Shown here in pieces: positions 1 to 11,270 of a stretch of 64,000 bases of DNA. Origin of the DNA: Rhynchospora pubera (Eukaryota > Streptophyta > Magnoliopsida > Poales > Cyperaceae); the NCBI GenBank assembly GCA_028095005.1, contig CM051463.1, positions 8,671,052 to 8,735,051 on the forward strand, written 5' to 3'. Both the position numbers and the translations under genes were made by a program. Within the stretch, counting starts at the first letter, position 1, and each line of letters starts with the position of its first letter. The notes below the pieces were generated by a model. It was given only the letters and a program-made list of their open reading frames with translations. It had not been told where the DNA came from and did no database searches.

Positions 1-915
1 TAAATCATTATCTTAATGTTGCTAAAAGGTTTACTTATGAGCTGAGTTTCATCTCAATGATTGAGAAGCTTATCCAAACCGGAGGTTAGTATTCATACTT
101 TCTTGATTAATTTGTCTCTTTCAGTTACAAGGTACAAATTTAACTAACATTTATTTTTTGATGATGATACCAGCAGGCACAAATTATACACTACTATTGA
201 TACTTATTAGTACCCTGTTGTTTGGTAATTGACTAATTAGTCATAAGATTACTACCATCAACTAATTTAACTGGCTAGGCAAATTAAATTGAAAATATAT
301 CACAGAAATTCTTTGGTAAACTTGCCTATTGTTTTCATAATTTCTCATTTTTAACAATGTCTACTAACTCTTAAAAGTTTTTCATATTTCAGAGAAGATA
401 ATTAAACAGAGGATCTCACAAGCTTCTTAAAAGGCATAAAAGACTAAAGTAGGACGAGGAAAAATAGTGTGTTTTGTTAAGAGTGTGAATGACTATGAAC
501 CAAGATTTTCTTCTAGTTGTTTATTTAAAACTTTGTTGGATGATTTTGCAATATATACTGTTTATGTATCAACACTGCTAGATCAACAGGTGATTAAATA
601 AACACTGCTAGACCGTTTGAAATTTTAATGTGCTACGTTTGGATCGTGTTTGACGTCCTATATGTTTGATTCTAGCATTACTCTTTGTTTATTCCTCCTG
701 CAATGTCATAATCAACTAGAAATTTATGCATTATGCAAAGAAAATAAAATAATCAACTAGAATTTAAAATTACAGCTGTTTAAGTACATAGTTGTAATTA
801 ACTAATTTGGAACATGCACTATAATATAGACTATAACCCAAACTATAGTTCTTGCTGATAAAGTATAGCTATTAACCTCCAGTAGCCCAAATTATATCCA
901 ATATACGTACATTTT
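1..915. other. Intergenic, AT-rich; no gene seen
   Basis: I see no convincing coding region here. At about 606-690 there is a stretch ending in gtttgattctagcattactc that matches the right arm of the inverted-repeat element at 61.1-61.5 kb, so it is probably a one-armed relic of that MITE family. The rest is ordinary AT-rich sequence downstream of the thaumatin-like gene. Confidence 0.6.
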
Positions 916-2452
916 TCACCTTGTTGGTGGACAAAATGTGATCAAGTATCTAGTTGCCTTGCACACATTAAGACTAGTTCTGTCATCAAATGCAAAACTA
1001 TAAGCACGGGGACAAATCGACTTGAACAAGTGCGAGAAAAGGGTTGGTTTGCACTTGTCAGGGGAGCCATATTGGCCAGTACAACAGTACTTGTCAGTTC
1101 GCAGAGCCAAGCAGGCACTCATGCAGCCTACCACCTTTCCATCACTTGACTTGACCACAAACCTTGATGGGCAACATACATTCAAGTCTGCTTCACAACC
1201 AGCCACACGGCATCCAAGCTGACCACCAATTGGGGACATCAACACTGGAATATTGAAACCATCTACCAGGCTCACATCATAGTAGTTTAAGGATGAGTTT
1301 TGGGTTCCAAATGCCATCTCCACCTGATCAGAGTAAACCATCAATTCCTTTCAAGTTAATTTAGGAAAAAAAAAAAAAAAACTTGTGTACTAGGAGAAGT
1401 GTCGTCATTTATAGGTAAAGTCAGTTAAAAAAAAAAAAACTACATGTAGGGGAATTCTGCATAAGCGCACTCCAAATTACTAATTTACCATCCTTTCTTT
1501 CTTTTACAGTTTATGAGGAAGAGCAATTTGGTCATTGTTGCAAATGTTATTAGAGGTCATGATTAAATTATTATTTTCTTTATTTACTAAGAAATCTAAG
1601 GGCTAAAACTTAACATTATTTTCTGTTATAAATCTCAATGAAGTCTTGAATTAATAGCAATACTTGTGGGTCCCGTCTAGTTTAATATATAATATAGTAA
1701 CAATATACAGTAGCAACAAAATGATGATGATAATGATAATAGTAATAGGAACATGATTATGAAAACAACACAAGTTACACAACATTCATAGCAGAAATAC
1801 TAATAAACATTACCATGGTGGCAGGTGGTGTTGCGCCAAGGCCGTTACAGTGGAGTTGACCACCACAGTCACCGGTTTGACATGTACCATTTCCATATGT
1901 GTCAAAGAAACAACCCTGCCGAGCCCACACACGACCTGACCATTCAAATGGCACTTCAAAGAAAGCCTCCTTCATGGGACCCAAATGAAATCCTCCAAGG
2001 TTTGGTGTCGGCTGCCCCCCTGTGCCTTGCACACCAGGCCAAATGTTTTGTGCGCAGTGGTTCACTAACACTACTTGGATTCCACCTACGTTGATCATTA
2101 GACTGTGAGAAGAAATCTCAATTTTTTCTAGTATATATTTTGGTACTATGTGCAGAACTCAAATGGCCCAAATCCTAAAAGTATTTTCTTGCGAATTAAA
2201 ATTAATCCCGCTTTTATAAAATTTTTAAACTTGCGCTGGACAAAAATAAAATCGAACTTGATGTTAAAAAAAAAAGATGAACCGATTATTTTCTGCATAC
2301 TTTACAAAACACATAAATAAATAAATAAAAAAGGAAGCCCGCACAGCGATAAAGTAAAATTTAATATATAAAAGGAATGAATACTCACGTGAGAATGTCA
2401 TGGAGAGAAAAAAGTAGAGAATGGATAGTTGGTATTCACAGTTAGAAGCCAT
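916..2452 (-). CDS. Thaumatin-like protein (PR-5 family), three exons
   Basis: Secreted thaumatin-like proteins of the PR-5 family act in the apoplast or vacuole in defence and development, and some bind or cut beta-1,3-glucans. The exons read 2385-2452, 1814-2102 and 916-1323 on the minus strand and join in frame to give about 254 residues, the usual family length. Exon 1 encodes a hydrophobic signal peptide (start MASNCEYQLS). Exon 2 starts the mature domain (LVNHCAQNIWPG) and contains CQTGDCGG and LHCNG. Exon 3 carries GFNIPV, the cysteine-rich core (KYCCTGQYGSPDKC) and the C-terminal FCPPT. I count 17 cysteines in the mature part where the family normally has 16; the extra one is in a VCC pair. 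The exon 1 donor is the least certain point: a GTGAGT four bases earlier looks stronger but breaks the frame. The gene looks intact; regulation cannot be read apart from a GA/CT tract just upstream. Confidence 0.9.
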
Positions 2453-2555
2453 GACTTGCGTTTTATGAGTAACTCCAACTTACACTCGTAAGAGAGAGTT
2501 AAATTTGAAAGAGGAGAGTAATTAATAATGTAGAATACACAAATTGTGGAGGGGG

Positions 2556-2588
2556 GAGAGAGAGAGAGAGAGAGAGAGAGTGAGAGAG
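2556..2588. repeat. (GA)n microsatellite upstream of the thaumatin-like gene
   Basis: An almost pure GA repeat lies about 100 bases upstream of the minus-strand thaumatin-like start codon. On the gene's strand it reads (CT)n, which is common in plant 5' leaders and core promoters. Confidence 0.85.
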
Positions 2589-2885
2589 AAAGGGTGTGAC
2601 CAGGGAACGTCTCTTTTTGAACTTGTAACTGTTGGTCAAGTGGGTTCAGTTACTACTTGCAAATTCTTCATAATTATTCGTTTTAAGTTTTGAACTTCGT
2701 TTCTTACAAGTGGACAACACTTTCTGGTGGGCTTACCTCCTTAATATAAACGCTATCATATGTTAATTGGGATTAGTTCATACAGTCAAACTCCAACACA
2801 TGAAATAATTCTTAATTAATTCCTTGCTTACCAATGATTACTTGGTCACTGAGAAACATTTTGACTTGATTATGATGCTCATGCT

Positions 2886-3200
2886 TAGGGCTGTCAAAAC
2901 GTGGTAAGTGGCACGGAATGACACCAAACCGTTACCGTGTCGCTTATTAAACGATACAATACCGGAATGCCACTAACCGTTTCATTTATTAAACGAAATA
3001 ATTTTTTGTGTCATCAACCGTATATTACACATAAAACGGTTTGAAATGAGGTTGAAATGATCGAAATGGTATAACCAACTGTGCCATCAACCGTGCCACT
3101 TAAAAAAAATATATAATTTTTTGTGCCACAAACTGTTCCATTTTGGTTAAACGAAACGGCATAACGGTGAATGGTGCACCGTTAGCGACTCTCTAACCCG
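2886..3200. mobile_element. hAT-like MITE fragment
   Basis: It starts tagggctgtcaaaacg, the same type of end as the hAT-like elements at 12,087 and 15,394. The body is rich in ccgt/acgg motifs (accgtgccactt, aaacggcataacgg) as in the 15.4-kb copy. I do not find the matching right end or a target duplication, so this is a truncated copy. Confidence 0.5.
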
Positions 3201-3462
3201 GCCGAAGACTAATATAAATGGTTTCCTTCTGGCCTTTTATTTTTTCTCATCTTATTAGAACACGAATAATTTAGATTTGGGATTAAAATTGAATGAATAG
3301 TGGGCCAGTTCAACATTTTCGCGGCCCATTAATTTTGATACAGTATATGGGCAACAGGGCAAGGAACCGTTTTATTCAACCGAAATTTTAAAAAATAATA
3401 TTAAAATAATATAATCCATTAAAATTAATATCAATATAATAAGTTTAATATAAATAGTATCG

Positions 3463-3542
3463 TTAGATCGGAATTCAGGATTCGGATCGCTGGAATCCTG
3501 GATTCCGATCTAAGCTTTGATCGGATTCTGGGATTCCGATCT
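3463..3542. repeat. Subterminal palindromic repeats, left end of the TIR element
   Basis: The motif gatcggaatcc and its inverse ggattccgatc occur several times, separated by aagctt or a short spacer. The right end (about 5461-5568) holds a more regular set of the same motif. Repeated subterminal motifs are known in plant DNA transposons as transposase-binding sites; that role here is inference. Confidence 0.7.
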
Positions 3543-4178
3543 AACCATTAGTTTATATATATGGGTTTCCGATCTAGAGACGCTGCCTTCGCTCGCTTGG
3601 ACGCTCTCTTTCCGCGAGAACAGTGAGTTTTTTTTTTAATTTTTTATTTATTTAGTTTATTAGTTTTTAATTTAGTTAATTAAATTTAAAAATAGGAAAA
3701 ATATTGAAAAAATATTTAAAAAATCTGAAAAAATCAGGAAAAATAAAATGTAAATTTATATGTAATTTATTAATTATATTGGATTTTTTTGTCTTTTTAT
3801 TTGTTTATTCACTACTTAATTAATTAGAAAAATAGATAATAAATTGTAAAATTATTTTAAAAATACGAAAAAATAAGAAAAAATCATATGAAAATTTATG
3901 TGTAATTTATTTATTTATTTTTTACTTTTTTTTTGCTTTTAATAAATAAGATTTTGATAATTAAATATGGGAAAAATTAGAAAAATGATAATAATTGATG
4001 GTATTAATTAAAAATGTAGGTAAAAAATTGTTTAGAAGAGAGTCAATTCCTTTCTACTCCAGGTTAGCTTTTTTATATGTTTATTTTATTATTGTTTGAA
4101 TAGAAATGTTTGTGAATTGCTTGTAGATTGATTGATTGATTGTAAAATTGTGAAATTAAATGATTGTAAAATTGTGAA

Positions 4179-4752
4179 ATGCTTGTGAGCTGTACAAAGT
4201 GTGGTCAGGTTTTCAATTTCAAAGATACCATTTTGCGTGACCACAACGATAAACACAAAAAAACAAGAAGAGAGGTATGAAATTGTAAAGAGATTCAGAG
4301 TGAAAGAACAATGGTTCGAAAGGAGAAGAATGGAAGAAAAGGCCGCCGAAGAGAGCCGGAGGTTGCAACAAGAAAAAATTGGAAAAAAAATTAAGGTGAG
4401 CCTAATAAAGATCAAGAAGAGAGATGAACAACGCAAAATTGCAGTAGCTAGAATGGCTGAGATTGAGCAACAAGAAGCCGAGACAGCTTTCTGGAACGAA
4501 GCCGCTCAATTCGCAGACAACCCGGCTGCGAATAATCAACAAGAACATGATGAGGCTTTTTGGAACGAAGCAGCTCAACTCGCTGAAAACCACGGTGCCA
4601 GTAATGAACAACAACCTGATGCCGCTTTCTGGAACGAGGCCGCTCAATTCGCCGACAACCATGGTGCCAGTAATCAACAAGAAATGAATGCGGAAGAAGA
4701 TCAACCCTGGTGGGATGAAATTCTGCAACATGTAGATGATCAAGATCTCTAA
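4179..4752 (+). pseudogene. Frameshifted C2H2-finger / charged-helix / repeat protein inside the TIR element
   Basis: An ATG at 4179 opens a short frame encoding a C2H2-like finger: CTKCGQVF, then LRDHNDKH, with C-x2-C and H-x4-H spacing. That frame hits a stop near 4279. One base out of frame, a long open frame runs to the stop at 4752: a strongly charged helical segment (from about 4258; KKQEERYEIVKRF, then many E/K/R) followed by three 23-residue repeats each starting AFWNEAAQ, and an acidic C-terminus (WWDEILQHVDDQDL). The switch falls at a run of seven A's near 4255-4264, where removing one A would join the two frames. A single-base insertion in a homopolymer is the simplest reading; programmed slippage or an assembly error are alternatives. 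I do not recognise the family. The finger suggests nucleic-acid binding. Confidence 0.6.
4486..4692 (+). repeat. Three tandem 69-bp coding repeats
   Basis: Units begin at 4486, 4555 and 4624, exactly 69 bases apart, each encoding AFWNEAAQ followed by (F/L)A(D/E)N and a Q/N/A-rich linker. The period keeps the reading frame, and differences are mostly silent or conservative, which suggests past selection on the protein. Confidence 0.85.
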
Positions 4753-4924
4753 GTATATTTATTACTTTGTTTTTAAGTACCAAACTAAATTTAGTGTGTT
4801 CATTTATATTATGGTTTTTTATGTACATTTTTCCTTTTTTTATTATTTTAGTGTGCTAAATTATATTATGATTTTCATGTATTTTTCCCTTTCTTTTATT
4901 TTAGTGTGCTAATTTATATTATGG

Positions 4925-5145
4925 TTACAAAATTCAATTCTTCTTCTAATGGTGAACATATACATAAAACAAAGTGAACATATAAACGATCTAAGTTAAC
5001 ACATACAAACAAATAAGTTCAATAAAAATAAGTTTGTAAGTGTTCACTTAGATCATCTATATGTTCAGCTTATTTTCGGTATATGTTCACTTTGTACTTA
5101 CCGATGGCTGGGATGGTATATTTGCCGATGACACTTATAATTCCT
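4925..5145. repeat. Segment shared with the 41.5-kb MITE
   Basis: The stretch with aataagttcaataaaaataa, gtgttcactt and ccgatggctgggatgg closely resembles the interior and right end of the element at 41,496-41,792. It is probably an old partial copy of that element inside the larger TIR element. Confidence 0.5.
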
Positions 5146-5674
5146 GTATTTTTATATTATGAATTAAATGAAATAAATCTAATATTTAATTATAAGTTAA
5201 TATTATAATTATTGCCATAAATAAATTATTACAAAAAGTATTATGTACTTATTATGTACAACATTTAACATAATTGAAAATTTCTAATATTAAAAATAAA
5301 ACCATCCATATAAAATTTTAATTTATTATCTTCAAAATATATTACTAATATTTTATAATATATTAATTTAATATTAAAATTTTATATATTTAATTAATAT
5401 TTATAATAGAAGTACAATAAAATCAGTAAAAACGACAAAAATTCCTGTTACAGCACTGTTCGGAGTCCTGGATTCCGATCTAAGCTTAGATCGGAATCCC
5501 AGAATCCGATCAAAGCTTAGATCGGAATCCAGGATTCCGATCTAACGTTCGGAATCCAGGATTCCGGTCTCGTGATACTATTTATATTAAACTTATTATA
5601 TTGATATTAATTTTAATGGATTATATTATTTTAATATTATTTTTTTAAATTTCGGTTTATTCAATTCGTTTCCT

Positions 5675-6249
5675 AATGGGCCATGAGAGAAGGCGTATCT
5701 ATTAATCGATAGATCAATTTAACTTTCGTATTTCTAGAAAACTAGATTGATGGATACATAGTCGACAGTTGTATCTTATCTGATACAATAAGAGTACGGT
5801 AATTTCTAATTCTAACATATTATACGCCTCATAATATAATTTTCTTCATTGCAAGATGTGAATGAACAAGTAGATAAAAAAATTGGTTGACCTTCTTAAT
5901 TATGTACTTATCAACAAATTACACGAGACTCTCACTTGGTAGCCGCTACCAAGAATTTCTAAAAAAGACAAAATGTCTTGGAATTTTTGTACTAGAACAT
6001 TCGGTAATTGTCATATTAGTTAATACTAATTATATGAAACATACATGTGTCGACATATCAGGAAGATATAATGCAAAGAAAGCACTGGGACAAATTTTTC
6101 GGTGCTTTCTTTGAAATACAATGAAATGGAAGTTACAAAATACACAATATGAATTTTCCTATATATTTTTTTGTTGAACATTATCTACATGTTCAGCCAT
6201 TAAAATGTTTTCCTGTAAATTGATAAAGTCAGAACTCAGAACCAATAAA
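5675..6249. other. Intergenic, no gene seen
   Basis: A 75-residue open frame at 5887-6114 shows no domain or composition suggesting a protein. I see nothing else beyond the downstream region of the cyclin gene. Confidence 0.6.
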
Positions 6250-8064
6250 CTATATTAGACAATCATCTTTTGTTGGAATCACTGACACTGGGCTACACTG
6301 TTTGACACCTCCTTCGGTGTTTATGGCAAGAAGATGAGTCTCCAAAAGCTTTGTACAACTGTTCACATGATCCTGTATATATATGGATTGAGCACAATAT
6401 ATATGATCAGGCAGCAATAGTTATAACATTTACCAATATACTTTTCAAATTGTAAAATTACCATTTCATCAACTGGAATCTTATTAAGCATTGTCATGTC
6501 AACGGGCTCCCCCATTGTAGCACATTTTATTGCTGATGAGGCGACTATAGAGGCTTTAAACTTGATCATCAAGGGATCTGCACAGCACCATTGTATATTC
6601 ATTTTTTTATCATCAAGTAATTAAGTAATTTTACAAATGTAATACTAAAAAGAAACATTACTTTCCATATTCTTTATGGTATCCTAAACTAATCCATTCA
6701 TGTCTCAGGACAAATCAGAGAAGTATATGGGGCATTTAAAATTTTTACTAAAAACTGAAGAAAAAAGATAAAGAAAAATGTTGTAGATCAGATACCTAAA
6801 AGGGAGTGCAGGAGAAGAAGCGTCAGTTTATCATTCAAGGGTCCACTTCTGTTGGGTCCAAGCATCAGGCTCACAAAAGAGAACACGTTAATGCATGAGA
6901 GGCGCCAATCTAGTACTTTTAGAACCATTAATTCCATTTCTTGGATTGTACTAGGCTTGAATGTGTGCTGTTGATCTTCCATCTGCAAGACAATATATGG
7001 AATGTTTCAGTCATGCAAAGTAATTTCTTCTAACTTTTCTGTCATCTATTGTTAATGCAAGTGCATTTTTCTTCCACAGAATTATAATATTTTAGTATTT
7101 AAATTCCAAACATACATGAACTTTTCAATGGGAAATTGCAATCCAGTCCTTAACCCCCCCAAAAATTTAATCAACCATAAGAAGTAAAATAATTGAAAGA
7201 GATGGACGTATATATGCCTAACCTGGAGATCATGCAATGAAGGAATGTTTGTCTCATAAAATTTGCAAGCAAGAGATACACATGTAATGCTAAGCAACTC
7301 CACCATCCAAATCTCCCATTTCTGCCATCACAGAGACAACAAATCTTACTTCACATTCAACACAAAACACAATTTTTAAAAAGGTATAATAATTACTTAC
7401 CACGCAAGAATTCAAGGATAAGAACCTATCAAGGTAGTTGGCGGCATTAAATAGTGTTGACTTGTCTACACCATGTCTCTTACAAACCTTCATTTTCAAA
7501 GTGAAATACATGTATATTACGAGAGTTCGTAAATAAAAATGCGGAAACAAAATTACACTTTAGTAAATAAATAAAATCAGATAAGTTTCCATTTAGTACA
7601 ACAATGATTAATGGATTTTTAAAGCAATAGATAAACTTTGCCGTGAGGTCAAATAATTGAAATTATTCAAAATCACACGAAATTTAATAACTTTCAATCG
7701 TTATAACTTATATGTGATATATTTTTTTTCTTTTAGTAGTAACATTAATCCACATTAACACTAAAATCTAGAAACTTATAGCATAATAACTCAAAATTAA
7801 TGACAAAAAAATTACCCCCCTGTAATGAATAAAGAAACAAATAATGAGAAAACATATACATATAAAATTCTTTTTCCTTGTAGTTGCCTCTAATGGTAAA
7901 AACTTAGATGTAAAACACGAGAGAATTTAGTGAAAGACATAACATACATGAATTATATGTTGCATGGCTTTTAATCTGGCAGCACGTAAATTAGTCGAAA
8001 CCTCGAGTTGGTTCAAGTATCCATGGCATGGGTTGTGATCTTTCTCTCTTCTAAGATAATCCAT
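6250..8064 (-). CDS. D-type cyclin-like protein, six exons; N-terminus disrupted
   Basis: D-type cyclins activate CDKA in the nucleus and drive G1/S entry through the retinoblastoma pathway. Exons on the minus strand are 7948-8064 (from an internal ATG), 7401-7487, 7223-7321, 6796-6982, 6462-6577 and 6250-6372; all have GT-AG borders and join in frame for 242 residues. The cyclin box is clear: EREALFMDYLRREKDH, then NAANYLDRFLSLNSC, MVELLSITCVSLACKF, HDLQ and PSTIQEMELMVLKVLDWRL. The usual tryptophan in the first cyclin-box helix (D-type WIL) is replaced by QHII. Upstream, an ATG at 8222 opens a frame encoding LLCDED, which fits the LxCxE retinoblastoma-binding motif, but this frame is shifted relative to the cyclin box and ends in a stop near 8080. 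Either the gene has a one-base indel around 8125-8165, or translation starts at the internal ATG without the motif. Confidence 0.8.
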
Positions 8065-8222
8065 AAACAATGCCTCCCTTTCTACTCCTTGTTCTTCAAG
8101 GTTTCCATTAGTATCAGGAGAGGAAGAACCAAATGAGAGCCTTTGCGCTCGTTTTGGAGAGTTGGGGTAGAGAGAAAGAGATCTTCATCACACAAAAGCG
8201 TTTTATGATCGATATCTTTCAT
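8065..8222 (-). pseudogene. Out-of-frame N-terminal cyclin segment with LxCxE motif
   Basis: From the ATG at 8222 the minus strand reads MKDIDHKTLLCDEDLF, a typical D-cyclin start with the LxCxE motif as LLCDE. The frame that leads into the cyclin box (SFGSSSPDTNGNLEEQGVER) is open upstream as far as about 8190 but has no ATG in that part. The two frames overlap around 8125-8165, where a single-base deletion (or a net two-base gain) explains both. No convincing intron fits in between. Confidence 0.65.
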
Positions 8223-9313
8223 GGATTCTATGGATAGAGAGAGTGAAAGGGTCGACAGAGAATGAGAGAATGTATATTATCTTTCAGTCTGACAGGTTGC
8301 AGCTTTTTCGTAGGGTTTTGTACTTGAGACAAAAAGAAGTTAGTTAAATTCAATTCCACATAAAAGTAAATAAAAAAATTGCAAACAACTACGAGATGGG
8401 TTTTTCTATTACCGTTTCAGTGTGGCAAAAAACTATTGTTCTTGAAAAATATGATAAGTTGTCGTTATTTTATATCTTATAATTTGAAATTATATATTTT
8501 ACATGCTATAGAAACGTAGAAAATAAATACTCCTTCATGTAAAATATATATATCAGCACATAATACTTTAACTCAACTCAATACATGCCACAGAAGATCT
8601 GAATAATGGAAGTTACAGAGAACAATTGCTTTTCACGGAAGAGAGTGGACAGTTATGGACAGGTTGGTGGGGGCTTTAAAAAGGGAATGGTTCATCTCTC
8701 ATGCGGTTGTTGGGTTGATGAATTTTGTTTGCCTTTGCTTTTGTGATCTATACATAACCAATTAAACATGAATATGCCAATTGCGTGAGTGAGTACACGA
8801 GTCAAATCTCTGAATCACACTTCAGTCAGGGTAGTAGTGATAAGGGATCTAGATTTTGTATGCTGGTACGGACATGACAATCGCATGAGGTTTCAATAAG
8901 AGCATATTGATCCGCATGATATCTGTATTCTCATATTAGTCACAGGGAATCTGGACTGACGAGTCCAAATTTTTTGTTTCATTTTGGTGCTGATGAATTT
9001 TGTGTTTTGGCATCTGCTCCCAAATTGAAAAAAAATTTCCAAAAGTTTAGAAAATTCTAACTGTTTGGTTTAGATTAAACACGACGCGAATTATCTGGGT
9101 TTGTTCCATCCCGCAAAAAGTAAACAAAAAATAATAGAAGAGACAATTTTTAGATTGGATCACCAATCATGCAAATAAATATAACAAATGATGATCAATA
9201 ATGAATCTGATATATTGAATTTCTTAAAAATAGTTTGAGTAATGTTAGAATCAAACGCGATCCTAAGCGCAACTATTAAACTTTTAAATAGCTATTTCGA
9301 ACCACTCAATATG
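8223..9313. other. Intergenic: cyclin upstream region, no gene seen
   Basis: This should contain the cyclin promoter. I see no long open frame and no recognisable element; short AT-rich runs only. Confidence 0.5.
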
Positions 9314-11077
9314 TGTTAGGAAACTGCTCAATTTTAATTTTGTGACTAATTACGCCTAATTAATCCAATTAAAACACAAGCAACACGAATCTAGTGTCAA
9401 GTCAATCAAACACACAAAGAGAATAGGAGGAAAAACAATACCTCATCCAATATCGCAATTGGATGGCTCGACCAAGGCATGGGAATCGATGGCGTGCCTT
9501 CTCCACCGTCTCCACCACGTCTAGTAGCCACCCTCGAGTCCACCAAGGAGGATTAATCACGTTCTACAAGGTACGTGCTAGCATACCCAAAGAACAAGCC
9601 TAATCCTTATGGTTTTCTCTCTTGCATCAATCAACAACCTTGATTTAGTGGAGAGAAAATAGCTCAACACATGAGCAAAAGAGAGAAAGAGAGGATAAAA
9701 GTGGCGGCCTCCATAGGAGGAATGAGACGAGAGGGAAAAGCAAGGTGGAGGCTCTCATAAGTGGTCCTTATATAGAGCACAAAATCTAATTGACCTCTTG
9801 CATAATTACAACTATACCATCTCACCTACCACCATATTGGGCAGCCACGAAATGGGCCTATATGAGCCATTTAATCCACTCAATTTAGTCTCTAATTCTA
9901 TTAATTAAAGCCTCATTTATTTGTTCTTTAATTGGGCTATCTATTTGCTACCAAATAACGGCCCAATCAATTAATATAACCATTTATATTAAAATTGTGT
10001 TGAACTAAATTAATTATTAACTCATTAATAATTATTTTAGGATTATTTAATGCATTAATTTATTTCTATATGATCCATTGACTTAATTAATTATAACGGT
10101 TCGCAACGGTATATAATTAATTAATCAATCTTATCATATTTTCACAGTACTTACTGCTGTGAATAAATAAATAATGCATTGTGTAATTAATGTTCTATTT
10201 GTGTGACCCTTTGAGGATTTATGCTATGTTGGACATGGAATTAAATCGTTATTTAATTCCAATAATCATAAGCCGTATCTAGCAACACGTTATGATTCCC
10301 AATTCGCATAAATAATGTACTGCTACAATATTTAAATCATGCATAAGAGAATAAAAGTATTTCTCTATTTTGATTCTTATGTCACACGATATCATCGTAT
10401 AATCCAAGATAGGAATGTGTCATTCTTGCAGATTATACGTTTCTTGATCTAGAGTTGATCGCTTAGTTGCGCGCATACGATCCAACTCCATCAAGTGGCC
10501 CAAACAGATATCGTCACTCACTAAATGAATTAATGAGGGACATACGGTTTTCTTGATGATTAGCTTTTTCCCGCACAATTCAAGAGAACATAAATAAAGT
10601 TCGTATAGCAGCCCTTATCGGGAATCAGCGGTAGACAATATTTATTGAACCTATCCTCATGTGGAAAAGATAAACATCTCAAACTTAGAACCAAAATCAT
10701 AACGAAATAAATAATGACACATAACACAATCCATATATTTATTTCGTTGGGTCAAGTCATGTACTATGTTCCATAACATATGCATATGCAATTAAGTTTG
10801 TAACTCTTTATCTATGATTAGTAGAACTTAATCATCACTTAACTTGCATACTAATCTTATATGATAATTAATGTTCCTTTGTTAATTATCAAGATTATGG
10901 ACCGCTTAGTTTTATTATTGTCATTCTATAGAATGATCTACATAGATCTACAATTCAGATCCTCAACCTGAATGATCTGTCAATAATAAACCTAGGAACA
11001 TATGATAAAATATCATCAAAAACATAAACTAATAATTAAGTCATTAAATTATTGACTTCTAGGACATAACTCTAACA
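9314..11077 (-). mobile_element. Solo LTR, 1,764 bp, minus orientation
   Basis: The element has TGTTAG...CTAACA ends and is flanked by a perfect 5-bp duplication, atatg (9309-9313 and 11078-11082). It is the inverted counterpart of the LTR at 42,950-44,708, sharing long blocks such as the polypurine-poor stretch around 10,380-10,760. A TATA-like ctatataagg on the minus strand (about 9765-9776) gives the orientation. No internal retrotransposon sequence or second LTR adjoins it, so this is a solo LTR left by recombination. Class (Copia or Gypsy) cannot be decided from the LTR alone. Confidence 0.9.
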
Positions 11078-11216
11078 ATATGAATATACGATCTCCATAT
11101 TAAAATATTCTTGGAGATGAAATTTTATATATTTTAAACTATTTTTTCAGAATTTTTTAATTGAATGGTAAAAAACTAATTGATTAAGAATTTTTTTAAA
11201 TTCAAAATAAATAGTA

Positions 11217-11267
<51 letters not shown>
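11217..11267. repeat. Compound (TA)n(GA)n microsatellite
   Basis: About 11 TA units run directly into about 14 GA units, immediately left of an inverted-repeat MITE. Confidence 0.9.

Positions 11268-11269
<2 letters not shown>

Positions 11270-11270
<1 letters not shown>

Larger units (their letters stand above)
3362..5674. mobile_element. Long-TIR DNA element (about 2.3 kb) carrying a gene
   Basis: The two ends are inverted copies of each other over roughly 200 bases. The left end reads aggaaccg...aaccgaaattt and continues to about 3570; the right end, about 5455-5674, reads back as the same sequence, including the stretch taatccattaaaattaatat. Both inner ends hold several copies of the palindrome-forming motif ggattccgatct joined by aagctt. 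The interior holds a TATA-like box (about 3551-3562), a possible leader exon with a GTGAGT donor near 3621, and the frameshifted gene at 4179-4752. I find no clean target duplication and no transposase, so it is non-autonomous. A Mutator-like or related TIR element is the likeliest class. Confidence 0.7.

Noticed and set aside
3362..5674. Assigning the long-TIR element to a named superfamily
   Set aside because: No transposase and no exact target duplication were found; flanks around 3,350 and 5,680 share only partial similarity.
5887..6114. 75-residue open frame as a gene
   Set aside because: No recognisable domain, no conserved start context, and composition like the surrounding AT-rich DNA.
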